A stretch of DNA of 64,000 nt from Patellaria atrata CBS 101060 (taxonomy: Eukaryota; Ascomycota; Dothideomycetes; Patellariales; Patellariaceae), in assembly GCA_010093705.1 (NCBI GenBank), contig MU006090.1, positions 66,056-130,055 of the forward strand, written 5' to 3'. The notes under the pieces are model-generated. The model was not told where the DNA came from and did no database searches. It saw only the letters and a program-made list of their open reading frames with translations. The translations under genes were made by a program, and so were the position numbers. Positions 55,897 to 64,000 of the stretch are shown piece after piece; within the stretch, counting starts at the first letter, position 1, and the number at the start of each line of letters is the position of its first letter.

Positions 55897-56656
55897 ATGT
55901 GGGCAACTACTCAAGCTCATGTACTACATACAAAACGTCCCACCCGGACTACCACATTGTTCACGGTTTCGACGCGTCCACCTCTTCAAAATTTTCCGCA
56001 AAGACTCCTGTCATATATCATCGTTCTCGCCCGTATTGTTATATGCGGATCCATCCTTCTGGTTTTCTTGTCACTTTCTCACCTCGTACATCCCTCTTCA
56101 GCTCTCATTCATGAATCTGGTATTGGAAGTTGGCTCTTAGGAAGCACCGCCGGCCATGCAGCTGGCTGGGTTGCCGTAAGAGCCAATTCTAAATGGATCG
56201 TATTGGGTGGAGTTTTAGGGCTATGGGCCGTGTTTAGGAGGGGATACACAGGTATGAATAGCGTATAGAGTTGCTGTTGACTCTTGGGTATATATATTAA
56301 GTGTATAGCAGAGGAATCGCTTCTGGTCCTTCGCGGCTTAGGTATACAAACGTCAAGCTCTTCGCCCACATATCTTGCTTCTTCTGAGACGAGATTCATT
56401 CCGACGACATCAATACAGGACATTTTCATTCACGAGGCTTTCAGGGGATTTGAAGTACGATTCTATCTAGCAATTGTGGTTGAGGGTGAGGAAGATGTCG
56501 TAGTCGTGTTCCCCGTCAGTCTTCCTTTCACAAAACCACGTCTCTCACGCATTCCCTCTAATCTGCTTACAGAAACTTCTCCCCAGGCGTGAAATCCTTG
56601 AAGAGGTGTGGAGAGGCGCTAAAGCTTGTCTTTATGAACCTAAGACCAAGACTTAA
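55897..56656 (+). CDS. GPI15: GPI-GlcNAc transferase subunit H (PIG-H)
   Basis: Three exons: 55897-56251, 56309-56514 and 56573-56656; 214 aa. PIG-H is a subunit of the ER enzyme that moves GlcNAc from UDP-GlcNAc to phosphatidylinositol, the first step of GPI anchor synthesis. The N part has FTVSTRPP and two hydrophobic segments (LARIVICGSILLVFLS, ~43-58, and WIVLGGVLGLWAVF, ~100-113). The PIG-H domain follows: EESLLVLRGLGIQT, RFIPTTSIQDIFIHEAFRGFEVRFYLAIVVEG, VVVVFPKLLPRREILEEVW, where the last joint needs intron 2 (GTCAGT...CAG). It is convergent with DEG1, with only 74 bases between the stop codons. Confidence 0.93.
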
Positions 56657-56687
56657 ACTGGAATTCCAGAATTGTTGGATTTTTAAT

Positions 56688-56714
56688 GTACTGTACTGTA
56701 CTGGACTGTACTGT
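56688..56714 (+). repeat. TACTG/GTACT short tandem between convergent genes
   Basis: TGTACTGTACTGTACTGGACTGTACTGTG: repeated 5-bp units in the 74-base gap between the PIG-H and DEG1 stop codons. Longest cluster of the TACTGTAC word in the window. Confidence 0.85.
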
Positions 56715-56730
56715 GCATAGTGCACACTCC

Positions 56731-58476
56731 TCAATCGACGCTGTCACCTCTCTGCTGAAGAATGTCTGGATCCTTGTTCAGGCCCCTTCTCTCGGCATAT
56801 CTAGCGTTGATCACCTCCACGCTGTCCATTCTAGGCTTCTTCATAACCGGTACGTAAGAACCTACAGACTTGGAGATGTTTCCACCGTAGAACGCTCGAG
56901 TTATCCTCTGAGTTATTTCAGGTGGCTCTCTAGTGGCTAAATCGAATCTCATGCTGCCCTGCGCCGCAACAACGTCAAGCAATGAACCTGCTAAGACCTC
57001 GTCTATCTTCTTCTGCCTCCAGACTTCCCATAGATTGTCGATCAATCCATCGCGCTTGTACTTCTCGATTTCTCCCCCCTTACCATCATCTATGATTCGG
57101 GGCTGCTCTCCGGCATAGATCCAGTCGAGTGCGTCTTTTCGACTGTCTGGACCTTCTGCGGGAAATATGCAGTCCCATAGTACAAGAGGCGCGTCCACAG
57201 CCATCTCATACTTCGGTTTTGTCGGACATTTTTCAATGTCAAGCAGCTCTTTGACAATTGAGGGTGATTCTAAACCCTGACCGACAAGTATTAATATCGC
57301 AATCAGATGTCGAACCTGATGCCACAAGAATGCAGAACCATTGACATCAAATGTGTACAGCTTCAGTGGCGACACGTTCGTCGGTGATGATTGCTCATTC
57401 CTTTGAGATGGATATGAGAAAGGTATATCTTTCAAAAAAGCCGCCGGCGCATTCAATGAAGTTACCTCGGTGATGTCAGCATGGAAAACTCTGCGCTCAA
57501 AGTTTGTAATCTGTTTCGTCGGATCAACTTTACAGAAGTTTCTGAAATCGTGCAAACCAACAAGATAACTAGCCGCCTCACGCATAGCTGCGATATCTAA
57601 CCAACCCTCTCGGATGTTTTTACCATTTAGCGTTTTGTGGAGGCCTTGTACTCCGGGTGAAGGGGCAAACGCAGGATTGGTAAAGAAATATCGGTACCGC
57701 CGCTCTCTACAGGAAAAGCGAGCTGAGAAATCTGGTGAAGGATTGGGACACCATGCGAGAACCCTTATATCCGGCGGTAGCACGCGATTCAACGTGAGGA
57801 TGTATGGTATTTCGTCTTTTATGGGATCAAAAGCTGGCTCGTCCAACACATCTTTGACATTCCCAGAATCACCATCTGTACCTTCAGGAGCTTGTGTGCT
57901 ACTGACATCGGTAACAGTATTGTTCTTTCGCGGAAGGGGTCGATTACTCCGCACTCTTATTCCTATAACCTGCCCGAAAGCGCTCACGCCTCTGTCTGTC
58001 CGCCCACATTTGGAGTATTCGCACCCCTCCCAGTTAACCTCTTCTGAACCAGTCAGTCCTAACCCGAGGTCCTTTAGCCGCTGCTCGACAGCTATGTTCA
58101 TACGAGTGCTCCTCTCTTTTGTACCGTTGTTATTTTCTCCCTCCTTGACCTTGGATTTGGGGAGAATCAACCTCGTTTTCGTCAGAGCACGCCATAGTAC
58201 CTCCTCAATTGTAGGTAATGGGGTATCATTTCCAACATGATGCTCATAGCCATTATAATTCTGCCCTAGATATGCAAATTTGAGGGCTATGAAGCGAGTG
58301 GAGTATTTGGAGGGATCGAACGGTTTGGGTGGTTTATGTTGTTTGGGTGGAGGGACGTTCGAACAGTTGACGGCAGCGAAACCTGCATTTTGTGCCGCGA
58401 GTCGGCTCTCGAGTTCAATAATGCGCGCGATTAATGATGTGTTATCCCATGTTTGGTAATCTACGGATCCGGCCAT
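56731..58476 (-). CDS. DEG1: tRNA pseudouridine synthase, Psi38/39 (DEG1/PUS3)
   Basis: A single exon of 581 aa from the ATG at 58476 (MAGSVDYQTW). The enzyme isomerises U38 and U39 in the anticodon stem of tRNAs. Seen: a leading coiled helix LIARIIELESRLAAQ, RFIALKFAYLGQNYNGYEHHV, the catalytic motif KCGRTDRGVSAFGQV with Asp161, YILTLNRVLPPDIRVLAWCP, FSARFSCRERRYRYFF, LVGLHDFRNFCKVDP and FLWHQVRHL. The C-terminal ~120 residues are typical of the eukaryotic DEG1 branch. The frame is open upstream to 58635, which would add 53 residues able to act as a mitochondrial leader (basic, Ser/His-rich). Such dual targeting is possible but unproven. Confidence 0.95.
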   Translation of the reverse strand: MAGSVDYQTWDNTSLIARIIELESRLAAQNAGFAAVNCSNVPPPKQHKPPKPFDPSKYSTRFIALKFAYLGQNYNGYEHHVGNDTPLPTIEEVLWRALTKTRLILPKSKVKEGENNNGTKERSTRMNIAVEQRLKDLGLGLTGSEEVNWEGCEYSKCGRTDRGVSAFGQVIGIRVRSNRPLPRKNNTVTDVSSTQAPEGTDGDSGNVKDVLDEPAFDPIKDEIPYILTLNRVLPPDIRVLAWCPNPSPDFSARFSCRERRYRYFFTNPAFAPSPGVQGLHKTLNGKNIREGWLDIAAMREAASYLVGLHDFRNFCKVDPTKQITNFERRVFHADITEVTSLNAPAAFLKDIPFSYPSQRNEQSSPTNVSPLKLYTFDVNGSAFLWHQVRHLIAILILVGQGLESPSIVKELLDIEKCPTKPKYEMAVDAPLVLWDCIFPAEGPDSRKDALDWIYAGEQPRIIDDGKGGEIEKYKRDGLIDNLWEVWRQKKIDEVLAGSLLDVVAAQGSMRFDLATREPPEITQRITRAFYGGNISKSVGSYVPVMKKPRMDSVEVINARYAERRGLNKDPDILQQRGDSVD

Positions 58477-58851
58477 GACAGTATGTGTGGGAGAATAATG
58501 CAGAACGTGCACTGCGTTGCTGAAACTACATGTGTGTCTTGGATAACGGAACGAAAGATGGTGGGTCAAACGTAACTTGAATACCTCTTCTTTAGTTAGA
58601 GATGCGATTCCACTTCGCCTCATCACTGACTTCAAAATCTTCCCTACTCTTTAGGGTGGGTTCATATAACCAGCCCAGAGGACATCGATATACTGTACAG
58701 TAAATTTGCTTATTCATCCACACTAGCGTCAACTTCGGACGGTACTGAACTGCATTGGATCGGAGGTCTGCTTTTTCCACTATTTACTGTAAGTCACCTT
58801 GATCCCTCATAGATTATTACTCATAGCTCTATGAAAAGGTGAGGAGAGATC
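58477..58851. promoter_or_regulatory. Divergent promoter, DEG1 / membrane protein
   Basis: 375 bases between divergent starts, containing ATATACTGTACAGTAAATT at 58689-58707, an almost palindromic copy of the recurring TACTGTAC word. Its location in a divergent promoter is suggestive but no factor is known for it. Confidence 0.35.
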
Positions 58852-59932
58852 ATGTCGAATATGTCTGCAAGCTACGAAGTTTCCAATGTGAAACCCATTA
58901 CCATCTTTTCTTCTTATATGCTCCTCGCGATTACCCTCACCTCCTTTATCATACGACGGTTAATCCAGAGCTCCCCAACTTCTATTCGACCGAAAAATGA
59001 TACATTTAAAATCATATTATTTTCCATACTTGCAATTATCAGCCTTGGAACCACTTGGTTCTACATGTTGGAATTCTTCAAATACTCGTACCGGTTATGG
59101 GCGGAGAGACGAGATATAAAGTTACCTGAAAGTTTTCAAGCCGGACTCTTGAGCATTGGAAGCAATGATAAACATAGCTTGCGACTTGGTAGTTGGTTAA
59201 AAGATAGTAAATTGTTTAAAGAAGCTTGGGGAACTGCTCTTGAGACTCCATTACGCCAATGGTGGACGCAGCAGATCTTCTTCTTCGCTGCGCTTCTGAG
59301 CTTGCTCATGTGTAAGTTGTTCTTCTAGAGACTAGGTATTATTCAAGCTCATCCTCGCAGCATATGAGGTCCATATATCTCATGCATGGGCTTTCGTACT
59401 GTTAGGCCAGCTCGTCGCCATATCCTTCGCATCGAATCTGTTCTTTCTAGCTGTGCTGGTCAAATCAGAATCATCGAAAAGTCGCAGCAAGATAAAGACT
59501 AAAGACTTCCTGGAAGAGAAACCAGTTGATCCATCTTGGATTGTCTCCTTTATATTCCAGGGTATACCGCTTATATTCACCCTGGTCTGCGTCGTCCTTA
59601 TTCCTTACGTCCAAGAAACACAGTATTTTCTTCCAGTCCTACTTGTACCACATGCAGTCCTCTTTATTCCTCCATTATTGCCTCAGCTTGTAAAGGGTTC
59701 TAGCAGTGTTTTTCAGCGTGATAACACTAACCGGAAAGCTCTGTTGGAGACTATCTTCGTGCTTTCTTTTACGTTTCTTCAGATCACCGCCACCACCAAA
59801 AGCGTTGATAACTGGAGGTTTGAACCGATATGGCAGACTCTATATGAGCATCCTGCCGTAAGTAGTGTCGGGTGGGACGTCATCATGTGCACAATTAGTT
59901 ATACTCTATGGACCTTGGTGGGGAAATCGTAA
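58852..59932 (+). CDS. Polytopic membrane protein of unknown function
   Basis: Two exons, 58852-59311 and 59361-59932, give 343 aa; the GTAAGT donor and TCGCAG acceptor join LLSLLM to SYEVHISHAW in phase. Hydrophobic segments, about seven: ITIFSSYMLLAITLTSFII, IILFSILAIISLGTTWFYM, IFFFAALLSLLM, AFVLLGQLVAISFASNLFFLAVL, WIVSFIFQGIPLIFTLVCVVLI, FLPVLLVPHAVLFIPPLL and the C-terminal VIMCTISYTLWTLV. A polar loop WAERRDIKLPES...GSWLKDSKLFKEAW lies between helices 2 and 3. The ending HPAVSSVGWDVIM looks conserved. No transporter or enzyme family is recognised. It converges on the methyltransferase gene with 83 bases between stop codons. Confidence 0.8.
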
Positions 59933-60015
59933 AATCATTTTGATCTACTGGCTGACCGCATGCGTCCGCATGCTTGAGTATCCACAGTCGTACTACGAGG
60001 AACAACTTCAAGGGA

Positions 60016-61155
60016 CTATATCTTAGCAATGACGATGACGCCTCTCACGATTCTAGATCTTGCCCACCATTTAAAAAGCCACTTTGCTATTCGAAATGGA
60101 CCAATTCCAAGGCCAATCGCCGCCAATTCCTTCTCCCGACGTTCGAGGAATCGAGCTAGAGGGCCAAAGCAGTGCTCTGATATGTCCCGGATTATCACAT
60201 CGCCCTTGTAACCGACATTTTCAAGCATGTGACGGTATTCTGCTTCGGTCAGAAAGGCTCCTGCAGGACATCCCATGAAGCGGGCTATGATGGATAGGAG
60301 GAGTCTAGAGGTTGGAGTGGCAGAATCGGAAAGAAGGAGATCAAACGCCATCAACGAAGCCTTTAGCTTTGATACGGAAAATTCTAGAATCGGTTCCCGG
60401 GAAGGAGAAAAGTGGTACAGAGTATCCAGAGCGAGCAACCAGACCTCCTCGTCTGGGGTAACCGCAGCTTTCTTTACTGTTAGACTTAGAACCTCCGACA
60501 TCAACCTCTTGTTCCAGGATTGGGGCTTTGCTGCGTCTGCACAGAACAAGCGATAGCTCTCGAATGATTCGGGATGCACAGCGCAAGCCTTTTGGATTCG
60601 CTGTTCGGCGTAGGCATGTTGGGCTTGGTTGTTTGTTATGCCAACATATGTAGTTCTCGTCTCGATCAGGCAATCTTTCAAGGCCATCGTCTGGTCACCA
60701 CAGCCAAATCCGACATCAAGAATCGATATACGTCTTTCACTTAGACTATCATCAGAAGAGTTTAGTAGTCCAGCTGATTTGAGCACTTCATTCAGGAGTG
60801 CCGAACTAGCGTGACGCAGATCAGATGCTTCCGCTTTCTGAATACTCATTAGACTGACGAAAAGTGTGACGGGCAAAGGTTTCCGCACTTTCCAATATCC
60901 CATATTCATCCACATCGTTGTTGGTAAGTCCAAGTTCAATCGACCATGATCCAATCCGTAGATGGCTTCACCCTTTTTGGAATTTCTACAGGTCGCTTTT
61001 TTTAGTAAGATGCTAAGGATCGGGAACGAGGTCAAGCCCGCTATCCAAAATGTGAGATATGTCCCAACCGTCCTCCATGACCACAGAAACAGGTGACCTT
61101 TGAACATCAGGATCGTAATTGATGCTGGACATATTATCCAGAATAGAGTCTTCAT
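60016..61155 (-). CDS. Membrane-anchored SAM-dependent methyltransferase
   Basis: A single exon of 379 aa. Two N-terminal hydrophobic segments (FWIICPASITILMF and YLTFWIAGLTSFPILSILL) anchor it. After KKGEAIYGLDHG comes MWMNMGYW, then the SAM-binding glycine motif ILDVGFGCGDQT (145-156), YVGITNNQAQHAYAEQRI and LLALDTLYHFSP (metal-free acidic/aromatic loop). The C-terminal region includes LTEAEYRHMLENVGY and amphipathic helices near the end (FRIAKWLFKWWARSR). The MNMGYW plus GFGCGDQT combination is typical of lipid- or hydrophobic-substrate methyltransferases of the cyclopropane-synthase/sterol-type fold, but the substrate is not determined. The next minus gene is an FAD oxidase, 311 bases upstream. 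Confidence 0.86.
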   Translation of the reverse strand: MKTLFWIICPASITILMFKGHLFLWSWRTVGTYLTFWIAGLTSFPILSILLKKATCRNSKKGEAIYGLDHGRLNLDLPTTMWMNMGYWKVRKPLPVTLFVSLMSIQKAEASDLRHASSALLNEVLKSAGLLNSSDDSLSERRISILDVGFGCGDQTMALKDCLIETRTTYVGITNNQAQHAYAEQRIQKACAVHPESFESYRLFCADAAKPQSWNKRLMSEVLSLTVKKAAVTPDEEVWLLALDTLYHFSPSREPILEFSVSKLKASLMAFDLLLSDSATPTSRLLLSIIARFMGCPAGAFLTEAEYRHMLENVGYKGDVIIRDISEHCFGPLARFLERREKELAAIGLGIGPFRIAKWLFKWWARSRIVRGVIVIAKI

Positions 61156-61466
61156 AGTTTTTTCATTAGCTTAATTAATGCTGAATAATACACAGAACTC
61201 TTGCACGTTTGGTGGATCTCTCATGTCATTCGGGTCCCCTTGGTCCGTTGCGAGATTGAAACATGCGGATAAGCTGACTAACCAGAAGGTCAATACCTAC
61301 CTTATCCATAGATCATCCCCATGGATCCTTCTCTCCTACACAACTTTATCACAAGTACAAAAATAGCAGAAAAGTCCTCATCTGCACTCGAGTGCGTTAG
61401 GGTATCATATATCTAGCGCTGCAAAGGCGACGACATCAACTCATCACTTCATATACCTTCCAATTG
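61156..61466. other. Spacer between methyltransferase and FAD oxidase
   Basis: 311 bases upstream of the methyltransferase, also the 3' flank of the oxidase. No gene seen. Confidence 0.5.
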
Positions 61467-62926
61467 CTACCATGGGACCTCAACATCGAATGCTTTTGCA
61501 ACACGCATTGCGGAAACAACGCAGCCTTCCAAAAGAACCATACCATCCCAACACCATCCTCCGACAAGCCAAACACCTTGGTCCCCATTCTTCCAATACG
61601 GTCGTTTCTCATCCCCTGGATACCAATTTGGCCCCTCATTCTGGAAGACCTCATTGAGAATCCTCCTGCTCTTCGGCGTCCGTAGGACTCTCGTAAATCT
61701 TGATGCGTGAACAACTTCACCTGCATCAATTGATGTGAACGGGCAGGTAATTACCCTGGCTCCATAGCTCTTTTCCTCGACAGCTTCGGTCCGGGCATCA
61801 TCTCCTAATGTGGTTCGAAGATGAATCATCTGTGCCCCCTTTTCGTCTGAGTCTCTATCCGCTACACCCACATACCTCTTGTCTGAGTAAGTGGCGACAT
61901 TACGGCTTTGACAGCCAATACGCACCATACTCTCAACGCGAAGTGTCGGTAGAAATCGCATGCTGGCCCTTAGCGGTTCATAGATGCTCCCTACAACATT
62001 TGGAGCTACTGCAAGAATTACCCTATCGAAGGTCTCTTCTGTGACTGTACCAACTCCTGGTCTCGTGTTCATCCAACTAATCTTGATCGTGGGCCCTAAG
62101 GGCTTTACTTCGAGGATTCTTGCACACATTCGTGACGTTAACCCCCGAGCGAGCCGTCGTTGTACCACTCCAACTCCGTTAGAGACTGCATAGTGCTGAG
62201 CTCGGTGAGTCTTCTTCTTGTAATCAACGATGTCCCTCGCTGGAAAATTTAAAACTGCGCTATGCGGGCATGTCGCAACACTAGACATTAAAGGAAGTAG
62301 ATAGTAATTTGTAAAGTGGCTAGGAAGCATAATCCTTTGTAGATACCGCTCGAACGTTTCACATTCCGAGCCTTGGGCAACAGGTTTAGGAGTAACATAA
62401 AAACAGCAAAAGGTGAACCATGCGTACCACACCAGCAGGTACAGGATCTCGAAAATATGTTCAATCGTGCTCATCCCCTCTGGTTTGATAGGCGGCAATC
62501 GATGATTATTTGACGAATGTACAAAATAAGGTACCGCTTCGTTTTGTTTCGACGCTCCATCCGATTGTGTGACAATTTTTGAAAAGGTGAAGAGAAAGGG
62601 TTTCTGGTGATACGGGACTTGAAGATGGTCGTACATCGCTTTCAAATTCTGATAGAAACCACCGGCGAAAGCACGCATTGGAAGATCCACACGCTCATGA
62701 CCATCGCCGCGGCGATTTGGTACGGAGAGGGAAGCAGCGTCTAAGGAAAAGTCGTTGCCCTAAACTTGGTCAGAAGAGCGAGACGGAAAGAAAGATAAGA
62801 CAATACCTCTTCGAATAAGGTTACCGCATACCGCTGCTTCTTGTCGCGCTGTAGAAGGTACGCGGTGACCAATCCCGCCATTCCTGAGCCTACAACGGCA
62901 ATGCGCAAACGACGAATGTCCTCCAT
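61467..62926 (-). CDS. FAD-dependent oxidase (amine oxidase fold)
   Basis: Exons 62926-62807 and 62759-61467 give 470 aa; the 47-nt intron (GTATTG...CTGAC...TAG) joins LFEE to GNDFSLDAASLSV. The N-terminal dinucleotide-binding motif is VVGSGMAGLV (11-20), followed by VDLPMRAFAGGFYQNL. Central blocks LPSHFTNYYLLPLMSSVATCPH, NFPARDIVDY and the GVGVVQRRL segment resemble the FAD oxidoreductases that are found beside or fused to cyclopropane-fatty-acid-type methyltransferases. A C-terminal WLVGGWCWDGMVLLEGCVVSAMRVA closes the FAD site. One hydrophobic patch (ILYLLVWYAWFTFCCFYV) may attach it to a membrane. Its product is probably a modified lipid or hydrophobic metabolite (inference). Confidence 0.86.
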
Positions 62927-63435
62927 GCTGTAGAGGCAAGTATGGAATTTACTGAAGGAATCTTTCCTGAAGATATTACTGTTCTGTGCAGCGCATTGTG
63001 GGGAAAGGCCGAGTATAACGGAGAGAATACAGTTAGTTAATTATTCTGAAGCTCTGACATCAATTCAGTAAGGAAATAATATCCAAAGCTAGAATGTAAA
63101 GGAGACAATTGACACCGTATACCGTAGCCCCGATCAGGTATGGGGTTTTTGGGCTGACATCATGAACACGCGCGCGTGCTCGGCGAAACAGCTTACCTTA
63201 GATTTGGAACTAGGACTAATTCAGACGTCATATACTGTACCGAAATATATATTTGAAATGATTAATCGAAATGTTGTTGGAACGGGATGTTACCTTATAC
63301 TTACCATCTTTAACGACTATCACCATGAGCATCAAACGTTTAGGTCTATAAAAAGGGTCTTCCAAGCTGTCAGAAGTCTAGTTCTAGATTAGACCCAGAG
63401 ATAGTCGCCGGTTGAGCACCGTCAGCCCCGTCAAG
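62927..63435. promoter_or_regulatory. Divergent promoter, FAD oxidase / monooxygenase
   Basis: 509 bases between divergent starts of two flavoproteins. Contains ATATACTGTACCGAAATATATA near 63230 and two TTACCTTA words (63192, 63290). Shared regulation of the flanking genes is possible. Confidence 0.35.
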
Positions 63436-64000
63436 ATGATCAGAGTCGCGATTATTGGAGCAGGGTACGGGCATCCCCCCAAGGTCCGGAATTTGAGTAG
63501 TTCGTTGCTGAAAACCATTTTGCGTATAGCCCAGCCGGCTTGGTTACCTTGAAGACCATTTTGGAAGCTTCAACCTCGGAGAGACCAATAGAAGCGTGCT
63601 TGTTTGAAGCGTACGTTTTCCAGTACCTTATGCTCAACCTCATCAATTACTAATCATTTGACAGTGAGGATGGCATCGGAGGCACTTTCAATTACCGTTC
63701 GTATGAGAACGCTGAGCTCGTAAGCTCGAAGCAGTTGACAGCGTTCTCTGATCACCGCTTCTCGTTGGAAACTTCGGACCACGTCTCTTTACCTCAGTAT
63801 GTCCACTATCTTCAATCGTACGTTGAACGGTTTGATCTCAATGCACATATCAAGCTTGGTTGTCGAGTGACCGGGATCACGCCTCTTGATTCTAAGCAGA
63901 AGTGGAAGCATCGTGTAGCATACAGGACGAAAGACCAAGCAGATCATGCCTTTGAATGCTCTCACGTTGCTATCTGCACTGGACTTCACGTCGACCCTAA
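63436..64000 (+). CDS. Flavin-containing monooxygenase-like protein, partial
   Basis: The 5' part only: exons 63436-63464, 63530-63610 and 63665 to beyond the window end. The first intron splits the FAD motif; splicing gives IRVAIIGAGPAGLVTLKTIL, and the second (GTACGT...CAG) gives CLFEAEDGIGGTFNYRSYENAELVSSKQ. Both are standard for flavin-dependent monooxygenases (N-hydroxylating or Baeyer-Villiger type cannot be told yet). SLPQYVHYLQSYVERFDL and HVAICTGLHV follow as expected. The rest, including the NADPH site, lies outside. It faces the FAD oxidase across a 509-base divergent promoter. Confidence 0.9.

Overview
The window reads as nuclear DNA of a filamentous ascomycete (Pezizomycotina; Leotiomycetes is a guess from gene style, not proven). 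The reasons are introns mostly of 45-65 bases with GTANGT donors, CTAAC/CTGAC branch sites and YAG acceptors, together with genes typical of the group: a HET-domain protein, a QDE-2-like Argonaute, GH72 and GH81 cell-wall enzymes, a fungal 7TM rhodopsin-like receptor, and a SAM/HMG/fungal-specific transcription factor. I found no tRNA, rRNA, CRISPR array or viral relic. All exon models below were built by reading splice signals and checking phase by hand.

Left third (1-24 kb): a partial disordered protein gene (minus, runs off the edge); a gene-poor stretch; a three-exon HET gene; COQ3 (ubiquinone synthesis); a divergent pair mL41 (mitoribosome) / UTP14 (rRNA processing) whose 356-bp shared promoter contains a 158-bp mariner-type MITE; an eight-exon GH81 endo-beta-1,3-glucanase with a 13-nt exon; and an Argonaute with an intact DEDH tetrad and an RGG-rich first exon.

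Middle (24-45 kb): a vacuolar Ca2+/H+ exchanger; an unrecognised single-span membrane protein divergent from mitoribosomal uS7m; a SAM + HMG-box + fungal_trans regulator with a problematic middle; a rhodopsin-like 7TM protein; GDP-mannose pyrophosphorylase with a 7-nt first exon; and a 2H-phosphoesterase (2-5 RNA ligase-like) protein.

Right third (45-64 kb): a GPI-anchored GH72 glucanosyltransferase; a conserved unknown; a histidine phosphatase divergent from a PRKRIP1 homologue; an AT-rich gene-free block; a 2EXR/F-box-like protein; PIG-H (GPI anchor synthesis) convergent with DEG1/PUS3; and finally a group that looks like a small metabolic cluster: polytopic membrane protein, membrane-anchored methyltransferase, FAD oxidase and a flavin monooxygenase that leaves the window. 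Several genes converge on cell-wall and GPI biology (GDP-mannose supply, PIG-H, GPI-anchored GH72, GH81), but they are scattered and this may be coincidence. Intergenic DNA is marked by recurrent TACTGTAC and ACCTTA/TAAGGT words.
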